DNA from: DAOVRD01 sp964521715
GTDB lineage: Bacteria; Planctomycetota; Brocadiia; SM23-32
NCBI GenBank assembly: GCA_964521715.1
Contig: CAZFSS010000007.1
Span: forward strand, 1-64,000
DNA length: 64,000 nucleotides
Direction of reading: 5' to 3'
Shown: one piece after another, positions 1 through 7,522 of the stretch
Layout of the letters: every line of letters begins with the position of its first letter
How positions within the stretch are numbered: position 1 is the stretch's first letter
Notes under the pieces: generated by a model
Seen by the model: the letters and a program-made list of their open reading frames with translations, nothing else
What the model was told of the DNA's origin: nothing
The model's database searches: none
Position numbers and translations under genes: made by a program

Positions 1-437
1 TCGGGGCAGTCGATGACCTTCGGATTGACGCTGGTCTGCACGGCGTCGAGCACGTCGCGTCCGGCCAGGTCGATGGCGCAGGCCTGGTTGAAGGTCAGCG
101 GGATGCCGGCCTTGCTGGCGGCGATCAGGGCGCGCACCACGTTCGGCACGTTGCCCCGGGCCAGGTAGTGCGTCTCCAGCTGGACGGTCGGAATGGGCAA
201 CCCGGCCTTGGTGACCATGATGCGGCTGTCCACGATGACGCTCGGCCGGACGCCCCGGAGCCTCATCCCCAGGATCTCCAGTATCTTCACGGGCGCCCCG
301 GCCAGCAGCGCCTTCAGCCAGAGGAAACCGTAGTTGAACAGGAAGATCACGAGCGCCAGGCCTAAGACTATGACGACGAGAATCACAACGACCAGGATGA
401 GCTGCAAGGGGCCCTCCTGCGCCAGCAATGGGAACAT
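1..437 (-). CDS. floA: Flotillin-like protein FloA, partial (C-terminus off window)
   Basis: FloA proteins are SPFH-like membrane scaffolds of bacterial lipid-raft-like microdomains. The visible 145 residues begin with a short periplasmic tip and one long hydrophobic helix (about residues 10-40, rich in Leu, Val and Ile). The FloA core follows, with segments such as RPSVIVDSRIMVTKAG and ASKAGIPLTFNQACAIDLAG. The ATG at 435-437 is preceded on the minus strand by GGGAGGGGAGG about five bases upstream, which fixes the start. The gene lies at the end of a cluster with two NfeD genes, the usual partners of FloA/flotillin. The C-terminal half lies beyond the left edge. A broken second copy of part of this gene sits 15 bases upstream. 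Family assignment is confident. Confidence 0.93.
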   Translation of the reverse strand, partial: MFPLLAQEGPLQLILVVVILVVIVLGLALVIFLFNYGFLWLKALLAGAPVKILEILGMRLRGVRPSVIVDSRIMVTKAGLPIPTVQLETHYLARGNVPNVVRALIAASKAGIPLTFNQACAIDLAGRDVLDAVQTSVNPKVIDCP

Positions 438-452
438 GGCCCTCCCCTCCCT

Positions 453-616
453 TCAAACGTTATGTTGCTGAGTGCTGTCCTCAGAGATCTTCTCAAGCCA
501 GTCCTGGACCTTGGGCTGAATCCTTTTCTGCACTTCAGCCAGGACGTCGCGCCCCGCGAGATCAATGGCGCAGGCTTCGTCGAAAGTCAACGGGATGCCG
601 GCCTTGCTTGCGGCGG
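453..616 (-). pseudogene. Remnant of a second floA copy
   Basis: This stretch, read on the minus strand, encodes about 53 residues starting ASKAGIPLTFDEACAIDLAG and ending in a TGA at 453-455. It matches the FloA core found 500 bases downstream (ASKAGIPLTFNQACAIDLAG), and the DNA is also closely similar. It has no start codon of its own. It begins exactly where the upstream nfeD gene ends, so the FloA frame runs straight out of the nfeD stop region. The tail, VQKRIQPKVQDWLEKISED, differs from the intact gene. The simplest reading is a tandem floA duplicate that lost its N-terminal half. An assembly artefact is the alternative. Confidence 0.7.
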
Positions 617-1075
617 TCACACCTCCTTCACCACGACACGGTTGCCCGACACTTCTATGACCTTGATCCGAGTGCCCTTCGAGAGCATCTCGCCCCGGGT
701 GACGACGTCCAGGCGTCTGTCGCTCAGGCGTGCGATGCCGCTCGGCCTGAGGGCGGTCGTTGCCTCTCCCTCGATTCCGACCAGGTCCTCCGTAACCGTG
801 GTCGAGGGGCGGAAGTCCCGTTCTTCGGCCTTGATGGCCATGAACCTGGCCATCACGCCCTTCCACATGATGAAGAAGATCGGCACAAAGGTCAGTGCGA
901 TCACCAGCAGCACGGCCGCCGCCGTCATGTGACCCGTCATGACCGCGTAGACAATGCTGCCGATGGCGGCCATCATACCCACCACGCCCATCACCACCCC
1001 GGGAATGAACAACTCGATGAACATGGCCAACAGGCCGCAGATGAAGATCAGGATGACGACGCTCATCTCTCCCAT
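617..1075 (-). CDS. NfeD-family membrane protein, short form
   Basis: This is a 152-residue NfeD-like protein. Three closely spaced hydrophobic segments occupy roughly residues 5-75 (for example VVILIFICGLLAMFIELFIP). The C-terminal 70 residues have the pattern of the NfeD OB-fold domain, with GIEGEATTALRPSGIARL and a final strand GNRVVVKEV. Short NfeD proteins lack the protease domain and are thought to act with flotillin-type proteins in membrane microdomains. It lies 30 bases downstream of a long NfeD and directly upstream of floA sequences on the same strand, the classic arrangement. The start has GGAG six bases upstream. The function is known only from family context. Confidence 0.88.
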   Translation of the reverse strand: MGEMSVVILIFICGLLAMFIELFIPGVVMGVVGMMAAIGSIVYAVMTGHMTAAAVLLVIALTFVPIFFIMWKGVMARFMAIKAEERDFRPSTTVTEDLVGIEGEATTALRPSGIARLSDRRLDVVTRGEMLSKGTRIKVIEVSGNRVVVKEV

Positions 1076-1105
1076 AGATCGCTCCGATCCGGACCTTCCG
1101 TCCGC

Positions 1106-2590
1106 TCAGGCCTCGCGCTGCGGTTCCACCACAACGGTGTTGCCGCGCACCTCCCGTATGCGGATCCTCGCACCCTTGTCGATGAAGTCTCCCTCCGTGA
1201 CGACGTCGAGGATCCTTTCGCCGAACTCGGCCCTGCCCGCGGGGTGCAAAGGCGTCAGGGCGATGCCCTCCCGGCCCGCCATGCTGGACAGACCGGGCAT
1301 ATGCATCTCGCCTATCTCGGCCACACGCGCCGCCGCCAGATCCGCCCGGTGCATGATGGCGCCGAGCCCCGGCACGGACGACAGAAAGCGCGCCAGCACG
1401 ATCAGCGACACGCCGGTTGCCGCAAACGATCCCATCACCTTAAGCAGGTTCCACTGGAACGCCAGCGTTTCACCGGACGTCTGCGGTATGACGAATTCCT
1501 GGCACGCAAGCACCAGGCTGATGAAAAGCAGCGCAATGCCCGTAATGCCGACCACGCCGAACCCCGGGATAACGAAGATCTCCAGCGCCAGCAACACGAG
1601 CCCGATCAGAAACAGCACGACCTCCAGCATCCTGGCATAGTGAAGCGTATACTTGACGAGGAAGAAAACCACGAAACACGCAATGCCCAGTATGCCGGGC
1701 AGGCCGAAGCCCGGGTGGCTCAGCTCTATGAACAGGAGGATAAACCCGCCCACTATGAGGAAGGGGCTGAACATGTCCAGGAAGGTGAGCAGCCGCTCCG
1801 AGCCCGTGAGGTAGAGGCGCTCGACGCGTCGAGGGTTGAGCTGAAGCACGTCCATCAATTCCTGCGGGCTACGCACGGCCTTGCGGGCGAAGCCGTATTC
1901 GACGGCCTTGTCCGCATGCATGGTAAGCAGCTCGCCGGCCGGCACGATCAGGTCCTTCTGGATGATCTTGTCGAGCTTCTCTTCCGTCCAGGCGCGCAGG
2001 TCATCGGACGTCACGTAGATGTAGTGCCCCTCCGGCTCGTCCTGCATCTGGAGGCGGTAGACCTCTATCTCCTTGGTCACCATGGCCTTGACCAGGGCCT
2101 CGGGGTAGCCGCGCGCCCTGCCGTAGCCCAGCATCGTTTCGCGAACGACGCTCTGGATCTTCTCGCCCAGGATCTCCCCGGTCGGCAGGACGGGCGCCAC
2201 GTCCCCCATCCTGCCCACCGCGGCGTCAATGTAGATCTCATCGCAGGCAAGGGCCACCATCGTGCCCCCGCTGTAGGCCTGCGAGTGGACGTAGGCGACG
2301 ACGCGTAGCTCATCCTGCTGGAAGACGAAGTCCGCCAGCGCCGTGGAGTCCTCAATGGTGCCGCCGGGCGTGTCCAGCTCGAGTATGACCGTGTCAACGC
2401 CCTGCTCGAGGGCGTACGTTATCTTCCGCTGGACGGCCTCGGAATAGGCTTGCGTGATGACCCCCCCGATCCTGATGATGAAGGCCTCCGGCTTCTCCTG
2501 GGCCGCAGCCTGCCGAGCGCAAAGCAGGCAGACCGCCCCCAGGGAATGCACGAGCAGCCTTCGCCAGCGCCGCTCCAGACCCATTTGCAT
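1106..2590 (-). CDS. NfeD-family ClpP-class membrane serine protease, long form
   Basis: This is a 494-residue long-form NfeD protein. It has a signal peptide (residues 1-30, ending RQAAAQ) and then a ClpP/crotonase-fold serine protease domain (about 35-250) with DTPGGTIEDS and the nucleophile region QAYSGGTMVALACDEIYID. A membrane domain of about five helices follows (about 265-400). The C-terminal OB-fold NfeD domain (about 420-494) carries REGIALTPLHPAGRAEF. In archaeal relatives the serine equivalent to that in AYSGG, with a lysine partner, cleaves stomatin or flotillin-like partners. It is the first gene of the cluster with short NfeD and floA, behind a good promoter at 2680-2708. An alternative start lies six bases downstream (second ATG). 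Confidence 0.92.
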   Translation of the reverse strand: MQMGLERRWRRLLVHSLGAVCLLCARQAAAQEKPEAFIIRIGGVITQAYSEAVQRKITYALEQGVDTVILELDTPGGTIEDSTALADFVFQQDELRVVAYVHSQAYSGGTMVALACDEIYIDAAVGRMGDVAPVLPTGEILGEKIQSVVRETMLGYGRARGYPEALVKAMVTKEIEVYRLQMQDEPEGHYIYVTSDDLRAWTEEKLDKIIQKDLIVPAGELLTMHADKAVEYGFARKAVRSPQELMDVLQLNPRRVERLYLTGSERLLTFLDMFSPFLIVGGFILLFIELSHPGFGLPGILGIACFVVFFLVKYTLHYARMLEVVLFLIGLVLLALEIFVIPGFGVVGITGIALLFISLVLACQEFVIPQTSGETLAFQWNLLKVMGSFAATGVSLIVLARFLSSVPGLGAIMHRADLAAARVAEIGEMHMPGLSSMAGREGIALTPLHPAGRAEFGERILDVVTEGDFIDKGARIRIREVRGNTVVVEPQREA

Positions 2591-2679
2591 CGCGTCCCCC
2601 GTGGCCTTTCATGGAACGCGGGCGCCCCGTACGCCCGGAGCCGCCGCGCCTTGCGTTGGAGGCAAGGACTCCCGGCGTG

Positions 2680-2708
2680 ATTATACATCGCGCGGCCAGA
2701 GCGGGCAA
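2680..2708 (-). promoter_or_regulatory. Sigma70-type promoter for the nfeD-floA cluster
   Basis: On the minus strand the -35 box TTGCCC (2703-2708) and a perfect -10 box TATAAT (2680-2685) are separated by 17 bases. This puts the transcript start about 80 bases before the long nfeD gene. The 195-base gap between the nfeD and PfkB-kinase genes holds no other feature I can support. Confidence 0.65.
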
Positions 2709-2785
2709 GGCCAGCCCCCGGGCGCCCAACCGGGGCCGTCAGGCCCTGCGGGCAATGCGCGCGACGCCGCGTTCGCCCTCTGCCC

Positions 2786-3715
2786 CTAGAGCGCGTGGAG
2801 CTTCTCCACGACCTCGGCCGTCAGGGCCGGGGTGGCGCCCCGGCGGCCGGCTACGTAGGCGCCGAGCAGGTTGGCGGCGTCCGCCACGGCCGCAAGGCTC
2901 CCGCCTTCGAGGTACTTGACGACCAGTCCGGCCGCAAACGCGTCCCCCGAACCGACCGTATCGACCACCTGCACCGGAGGCACGGGCCGCGCGACCACTT
3001 CGTCCGCGCTGATGAGGCGACAGCCGTCCGCACCCAGTGTGATGCAGGCGAGCTCCAGCCCGTAGTCGGCGCTCAGGCCCCGCATGAACGCATCGGTGTC
3101 GCCCTTCGTCCCCGGCGCAAGCAGCTCGCGGAGCTGAGTCACCTCCTGGTCGTTCAGCTTCAGGACGGAGGCGGCCGCGAGCGACTCGGCCACGACCTCG
3201 CGGGAGTAGAAGTGCTGGCGGAAGTTGATGTCGCAGACCTTCAGGGCCTGCCCGGCCTGGGCCAGCACGCGGTAAACGGTGGCGCGGCTCTTCGGGCAGC
3301 GCTGGGCAAGAGTGCCGAAGCAGACGGCCTGCGAGCGCGCCGCCAGCGCCAGCCAGGCCTCGTCCGCTTCCAGGTAGTCCCAGGCAACGTCTTCGACGAT
3401 GGTGAAGTGCGGCGTCCCGTCGCTGTCGAGCCTGACGGGGACGGTGCCGGTGGGGCGATCGGGGTCGCGCTGCAGGTAATCCGTGCTCATGCCGAGCCGG
3501 CCGATGACCTCGAGGATCTCGTCGCCGAGGTCATCCCGCCCTACGCGGCTCAAGGGCACACCGCGCTCGCCGAGGGAGTTCGCGTGATATGCGAAGTTGG
3601 CGGGGGCGCCGCCGAGGACCTTTCCATCCTCGAAGACGTCCCAGAGGATCTCGCCCAGGCCGATGATAAGGCGTCGATCGCCCACAAGCGCCGTCACCGA
3701 AGTCTGCGAGCCCAC
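2786..3715 (-). CDS. PfkB-family sugar kinase (fructokinase-like)
   Basis: This is a 309-residue carbohydrate kinase of the PfkB/ribokinase family. It phosphorylates a sugar with ATP, and the subfamily resembles fructokinases (GLGEILWDVFEDGKVLGGAPANFAYH near the N-terminus). The signature near the C-terminus, DTVGSGDAFAAGL, holds the catalytic aspartate and the anion hole. Substrate-loop residues and DINFRQHFYS in the middle fit the fold, and the length is typical. It sits 24 bases downstream of serA on the same strand, so it is probably cotranscribed, although no metabolic link is obvious. Fructose is the likeliest substrate, but the sequence does not prove this. Confidence 0.88.
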   Translation of the reverse strand: MGSQTSVTALVGDRRLIIGLGEILWDVFEDGKVLGGAPANFAYHANSLGERGVPLSRVGRDDLGDEILEVIGRLGMSTDYLQRDPDRPTGTVPVRLDSDGTPHFTIVEDVAWDYLEADEAWLALAARSQAVCFGTLAQRCPKSRATVYRVLAQAGQALKVCDINFRQHFYSREVVAESLAAASVLKLNDQEVTQLRELLAPGTKGDTDAFMRGLSADYGLELACITLGADGCRLISADEVVARPVPPVQVVDTVGSGDAFAAGLVVKYLEGGSLAAVADAANLLGAYVAGRRGATPALTAEVVEKLHAL

Positions 3716-3739
3716 CCTGCGCCGCCGGGGCCTGACGCG

Positions 3740-5326
3740 CTACAGCTCGATCGCCGCCACTCTCTGGACCACGCCCAGGGACTGTATCCTCTCGGCCGTG
3801 CGCTCGTCGCACGGGCTGTCCAGGTTCAGGCCCAGCAGGGCGCTGCCGCCCGCCTCCCTGCGTCCGAAGCCCATGCGGGCGATGTTGACCCCCGCGTCGC
3901 CCAGCATGGCCCCTACCTTGCCGATCAGACCGGGCATGTCCTTGCCGAACACGACCAGGATATGGCCCTCGGGTATCAGCTCGACGTGGAACCCGTCGAT
4001 GCTGACGATGCGCGGATACTCGCGGCCGAAGACGGTGCCGGCCGCCTGGGCCGTGCCCGTGTCAGTCGTGAGCCTGAGCTCGACTAGGTCCGTGAATCCC
4101 GCCTCCGAACCGACGGTGGCGCTGCTGGTGACCCGGATGCCGCGCTCGTGGGCCAGGTACGGCGCGCTGACCACGTTCACGTTTGCGCCCAGGCTGCTCT
4201 GCATGAGGCCCATGGCGCCGTAGTCCTGCACCAGCTCCACGTCATCGTGCGCCAGCTCGCCTAGATAGCTGATCTCGAGCGCCTCGGGCCGGCCCGGTTG
4301 CAGTTGGGCCACGAACCTGCCCAGATGGGCGGCCAGATCGCAGTACGGCTGGAGCAACCTCATCTCCTCCGGGGGCACGAAGCTCACGTTGACGGCGTTC
4401 CGGAAGTGCCCGCGCTGCAGGGCTGCGATGAGCTCCTCGGCGGCCTCGGTCGCGACGGCAAGCTGCGCCTGTTCCGTGGACGCCCCCAGATGCGGCGTGG
4501 CAAGGACGCCGTCCTGGCGCGCGAACTCGTAGTCATCGGGCGGCTCCTTTACGTAGACGTCAAAGGCAGCGCCGCGAAGCTTGCCGCTCCTGACGGCTGC
4601 CACGGCCGCGTCCTGGTCCAGGACGGAGCCGCGGGCGCAGTTGATGATGCAACTGCCGTCCTTCATGAGGGCGATCTGACCGGCGCCGATCAGGCCCTCG
4701 GTCTGCTCGGTCTCGGGCACGTGCACGGTCAGGTAGTCGCAGTCCGCCAGGACGTCCTCCAGCTTGTCTCGCAGCTCGACCCCCATCTTCTCGGCCGTCT
4801 CGCGCGTCACGAAGGGATCATACGCCCGGACGGTCATGCCGAAGGCTGTAGCGCGCCTGGCCATCTCCCGGCCGATCCGGCCCAGCCCGACCACGCCAAG
4901 CGAGCTCCCATAGAGCTGCGCACCCGTCAGCTTCTTCTTCTCCCAGCGTCCCTCGCGCATGGACGCGTAGGCCGGCCCGATGTTGCGCGCCAGGCCCAGC
5001 ATCAAGGCGAACGCGTGCTCGGCCGTGCTGATGGTGTTCCCGCCAGGCGTGTTCATGACGACGACGCCCTTGCGCGAGGCGGCGGCAACGTCGATATTGT
5101 CCACGCCGACGCCGGCCCGACAGATGGCCTCGAGCGCGTCGGCGCTTTCCAGCACCTTCGCCGTGACCTTTGCCCCGGAGCGACAGATGATTCCATTGAC
5201 GTCCCTGGCCGCTTCCTTCAGCTCCTCCTCCGGCAGGCCGGGCCGGTAGATCACCTCGAAGCCCGCCTCCACGAGCATCTGCGTGCACTGCTCCGGCAGA
5301 GTGTCCGCAACAAGGACCTTCTTCAT
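3740..5326 (-). CDS. serA: D-3-phosphoglycerate dehydrogenase
   Basis: SerA oxidises 3-phosphoglycerate with NAD+ in the first step of serine synthesis in the cytoplasm. The 528 residues match the long form of the enzyme, with a substrate/nucleotide-binding core, an intervening domain and a C-terminal ACT domain. Visible residues are the NAD loop VVGLGRIGREMA (about 145-156), Arg232 in NCARGSVLD, Glu261 in VYVKEPPDD and His279 in ATPHLGAS. The ACT domain (about 455-528) starts HILVVFGKDMPGLIGKVG and would bind serine for feedback control. A consensus promoter lies just upstream at 5369-5397. The ATG is preceded by GGAGAGGAAGG. The identification is secure. Confidence 0.97.
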   Translation of the reverse strand: MKKVLVADTLPEQCTQMLVEAGFEVIYRPGLPEEELKEAARDVNGIICRSGAKVTAKVLESADALEAICRAGVGVDNIDVAAASRKGVVVMNTPGGNTISTAEHAFALMLGLARNIGPAYASMREGRWEKKKLTGAQLYGSSLGVVGLGRIGREMARRATAFGMTVRAYDPFVTRETAEKMGVELRDKLEDVLADCDYLTVHVPETEQTEGLIGAGQIALMKDGSCIINCARGSVLDQDAAVAAVRSGKLRGAAFDVYVKEPPDDYEFARQDGVLATPHLGASTEQAQLAVATEAAEELIAALQRGHFRNAVNVSFVPPEEMRLLQPYCDLAAHLGRFVAQLQPGRPEALEISYLGELAHDDVELVQDYGAMGLMQSSLGANVNVVSAPYLAHERGIRVTSSATVGSEAGFTDLVELRLTTDTGTAQAAGTVFGREYPRIVSIDGFHVELIPEGHILVVFGKDMPGLIGKVGAMLGDAGVNIARMGFGRREAGGSALLGLNLDSPCDERTAERIQSLGVVQRVAAIEL

Positions 5327-5368
5327 CCTTCCTCTCCGTGCGGGGTATGCATCCGGGACAAGCGCGGG

Positions 5369-5397
5369 ATTATAGTCAACGCTCCCCGGGCTGTCAA
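5369..5397 (-). promoter_or_regulatory. Perfect consensus sigma70 promoter for serA
   Basis: On the minus strand, TTGACA (5392-5397) and TATAAT (5369-5374) are both perfect and spaced 17 bases apart. The -35 box overlaps the last codons of the upstream reductase gene, so serA has its own strong promoter. The start of transcription would lie about 35 bases before the ATG. Confidence 0.8.
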
Positions 5398-6269
5398 ACC
5401 TTGACGACCGGCCCTCCGGCGCCCTCCAGGCGCCTCAGAGCGTCTCGGTAGCCGGCCAGGGCGGGCCCCCCAAGGGACCTGTACAGGCCCGAGTTCAGGT
5501 GAGCGTCCCGGGGCCGCAGTGCCTTGCCGGGATCGGGCTCCGCCGGCCCGACGAGCCCCGCGTCGAGCCCCATGGCCTGCGCCGCGGCCCGCAGGAAGCC
5601 CAGCTTGGTGCTGCTCCGATCAGCCGACACATGGATCACTCCCCGATGGCCCCGTTCCATCAGGAAGGCGAAGGCGGCCGCCACCTCCTCGGCCAGCGTG
5701 TAGTGGCGGACCCCGTCATTGTCGGCGGCCACGTGCTGACCGGCGGCCAGCGAACTGCGCAGATCCGCCAGGACGTTGTTCGGGGCCGACAGGTCGAGGC
5801 TGTAGAGCGCCGGCATGCGCACCACCAGGCCGCCGGGCACCGAAAGGGTGTGTCTCTCGCCGGCCAGTTTGCTGTGGCCGTAGACGTTCAGGGGGCCCGG
5901 CCGGTCCGTCTCCCGGTACGGCGGGTCGTCACCGCCGAAGACGTAATCCGTCGAAGCATAGGCCAATCGGGCGCCCGCCTCGCCGGCCGCGAGGGCCACC
6001 AGCTCCGTGCCGCACGCGTTGACCTCCATCGCCTTGCGCGCGTCCCGCCTGCACTGGTCGGCCGACCGGATGGCGGCGCAGTGCACCACCCAGTCGTAGC
6101 CCCCGTCCCCGATCAGCCGGCGCACGGAATCAGGGTTGCCAAGCATACACTGCACAAGCCCCGGCCCGGGGCGCGTGCAGTACGCGCCCGTCACCTCCCA
6201 GTGCTGCGGAAACGCCGCCAACATCCGGCTGCCCAGCAGACCACTGGCGCCCGTAATGAACACCTTCAT
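5394..6269 (-). CDS. RmlD-like NAD(P)-dependent sugar-nucleotide reductase (extended SDR)
   Basis: This is a 291-residue extended short-chain dehydrogenase/reductase. The nucleotide-binding motif GASGLLGSRM begins at residue 7, the catalytic YGHSK is near residue 132, and STDYVFGG precedes it, as in dTDP-4-dehydrorhamnose reductases. Members of this group make deoxysugar nucleotides for surface polysaccharides. There are no neighbouring rml genes, so the exact substrate is open. The gene has its own promoter-like site at 6377-6404 and an untranslated leader of about 100 bases that contains a small hairpin at 6344-6360. A general NAD-dependent epimerase is the main alternative. Confidence 0.8.
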   Translation of the reverse strand: MKVFITGASGLLGSRMLAAFPQHWEVTGAYCTRPGPGLVQCMLGNPDSVRRLIGDGGYDWVVHCAAIRSADQCRRDARKAMEVNACGTELVALAAGEAGARLAYASTDYVFGGDDPPYRETDRPGPLNVYGHSKLAGERHTLSVPGGLVVRMPALYSLDLSAPNNVLADLRSSLAAGQHVAADNDGVRHYTLAEEVAAAFAFLMERGHRGVIHVSADRSSTKLGFLRAAAQAMGLDAGLVGPAEPDPGKALRPRDAHLNSGLYRSLGGPALAGYRDALRRLEGAGGPVVKV

Positions 6270-6343
6270 CCAGCTTGCCTTTCACGTGAACGACGACGCG
6301 CGATCGGCGGCGAGAGCAACAAGCGCCACGCGAATGGCAGGAA

Positions 6344-6360
6344 CGCCCTCGCAGAGGGCG
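6344..6360 (-). other. Small hairpin in the leader of the RmlD-like gene
   Basis: CGCCCTC and GAGGGCG form a perfect 7-bp stem with a three-base loop. It lies in the transcribed leader between the putative promoter and the reductase start. No terminator-type T run follows, so a role in termination is not supported. Confidence 0.3.
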
Positions 6361-6376
6361 ACGGAAGGCATCCTCC

Positions 6377-6404
6377 ATTATGGCGGGCCTGCCGGCCTTT
6401 TCAA
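6377..6404 (-). promoter_or_regulatory. Sigma70-type promoter for the RmlD-like gene
   Basis: On the minus strand, TTGAAA (6399-6404) and CATAAT (6377-6382) are spaced 16 bases apart, about 110 bases before the reductase start. The match is good but not perfect. Confidence 0.5.
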
Positions 6405-6463
6405 GCGAACGGCAGGCGGGGCGTCGCCGCCGAACGCCGCACCGAACCCGCCGCGCACGCCGG

Positions 6464-7468
6464 TCAGTGGCGCATCAGGACCTCCAGCATCCGGCGGTCG
6501 AGCTTGTGGCCGTCGAAGTCCTCATAATCGACGTCAGCGCGCTCGCTGTCCAGGACGCCGAACGCGCCGTGCAGATTCCAGAGTGCCCAGCCGAAGCCGT
6601 ACTCCTCCAGCACGGTGAGGGCGTCCTCCAGCCAAGCCAGGGCCACGGGGTGAGGCACGGTCTTGAACGGTCCGCCTTCGCCGCAGTGCACGCCGACGCC
6701 GGAGTCGGCCAGTGCCTTCCACGGCGTCCAGTAAGTGCGCAGGCGGTTGATGTCCCACCTGTCGTCCGGGTCGGCAGGATTGCCGCCCGGCCACTGCGGC
6801 GGCGGGGGCGGCTCCCCCTGCTGTTCCCTCCACCAGACCTTGTAGTGGCTCAGCCAGTGCGGCTCGTAGGCGCGCGTCGACTGCGCCACGCCCAGATCAC
6901 GCAGCTCCTCAACGACCAGCCGGCCCCACCTCTGCCCGTCGCAGATCACCAGGCGCTCGGGGTCCTCGCTCCATATCGCGTCCGTCAGGATCTGCACGAC
7001 CTCCCGGTAGCGGTCCGGCGTGAAGCCGTGATCGCCGACCCGGGCCGGCTCGTTGAACGGGTTGAAGCTCAGCTCCTCCGACGGAATGCCCGCATAGCGC
7101 CGGGCGAACGCCTGCCAGTGCAGCGCGCAGATCTCCCGCGCCTCGTCGTCCGTCCAGACGCTCAGCTCCTCCTGCGGCATCGCCACGGTGTAGCCGGGGG
7201 CACGGTGGAAGTTGATGCAGATGTGGATGCCGTGGCTCCGGCCGAGCTCGACCGCTTCGTCCACCTGCATGAGCACCTCCTCGTCGAGCTTCCTGGGGTC
7301 GCCGTCCCGGATCCAGCAGCGGTAGTCCATGGGCAGCCGCGCGAAGTCGAACCCCCAGTCGCGCATGATCCGGAAGTCCGACTCGGGAAAAGGACCGTTC
7401 CGCTTCTCGTTGAACTTCGCGAGCAGGTTGAACCCGCGCCAGCGGGGCAGCTTCTGTGCACTGACCAC
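6464..7468 (-). CDS. Glycoside hydrolase family 5-type (cellulase-like) enzyme, no signal peptide
   Basis: This is a 334-residue (beta/alpha)8 glycosidase related to GH5. Visible markers are RWRGFNLLAKF at the N-terminus, HICINFHRAPGY on strand 3 or 4, FNPFNEPARVGD carrying the presumed acid/base Glu, and VHCGEGGPFKT carrying a candidate nucleophile Glu. ALWNLHGAFGVLDSERADV is near the C-terminus. The chosen start is a GTG preceded by AGGAGG six bases upstream (7475-7480); a longer reading from 7495 has no ribosome site. No signal peptide is visible, so it probably works on oligosaccharides in the cytoplasm. It lies 54 bases downstream of the phosphohexomutase gene on the same strand. Substrate specificity cannot be read from the sequence. 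Confidence 0.8.
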   Translation of the reverse strand: MVSAQKLPRWRGFNLLAKFNEKRNGPFPESDFRIMRDWGFDFARLPMDYRCWIRDGDPRKLDEEVLMQVDEAVELGRSHGIHICINFHRAPGYTVAMPQEELSVWTDDEAREICALHWQAFARRYAGIPSEELSFNPFNEPARVGDHGFTPDRYREVVQILTDAIWSEDPERLVICDGQRWGRLVVEELRDLGVAQSTRAYEPHWLSHYKVWWREQQGEPPPPPQWPGGNPADPDDRWDINRLRTYWTPWKALADSGVGVHCGEGGPFKTVPHPVALAWLEDALTVLEEYGFGWALWNLHGAFGVLDSERADVDYEDFDGHKLDRRMLEVLMRH

Positions 7469-7522
7469 GGCGCGCCTCCTCTGCCTGAGCAACACCGAAT
7501 GACCGACGAGTCCGCCACAGCC

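Noticed and set aside
428..2308. Long plus-strand frame opposite the two nfeD genes
   Set aside because: It is antisense to clear NfeD proteins and its product has low-complexity His/Arg/Asp composition.
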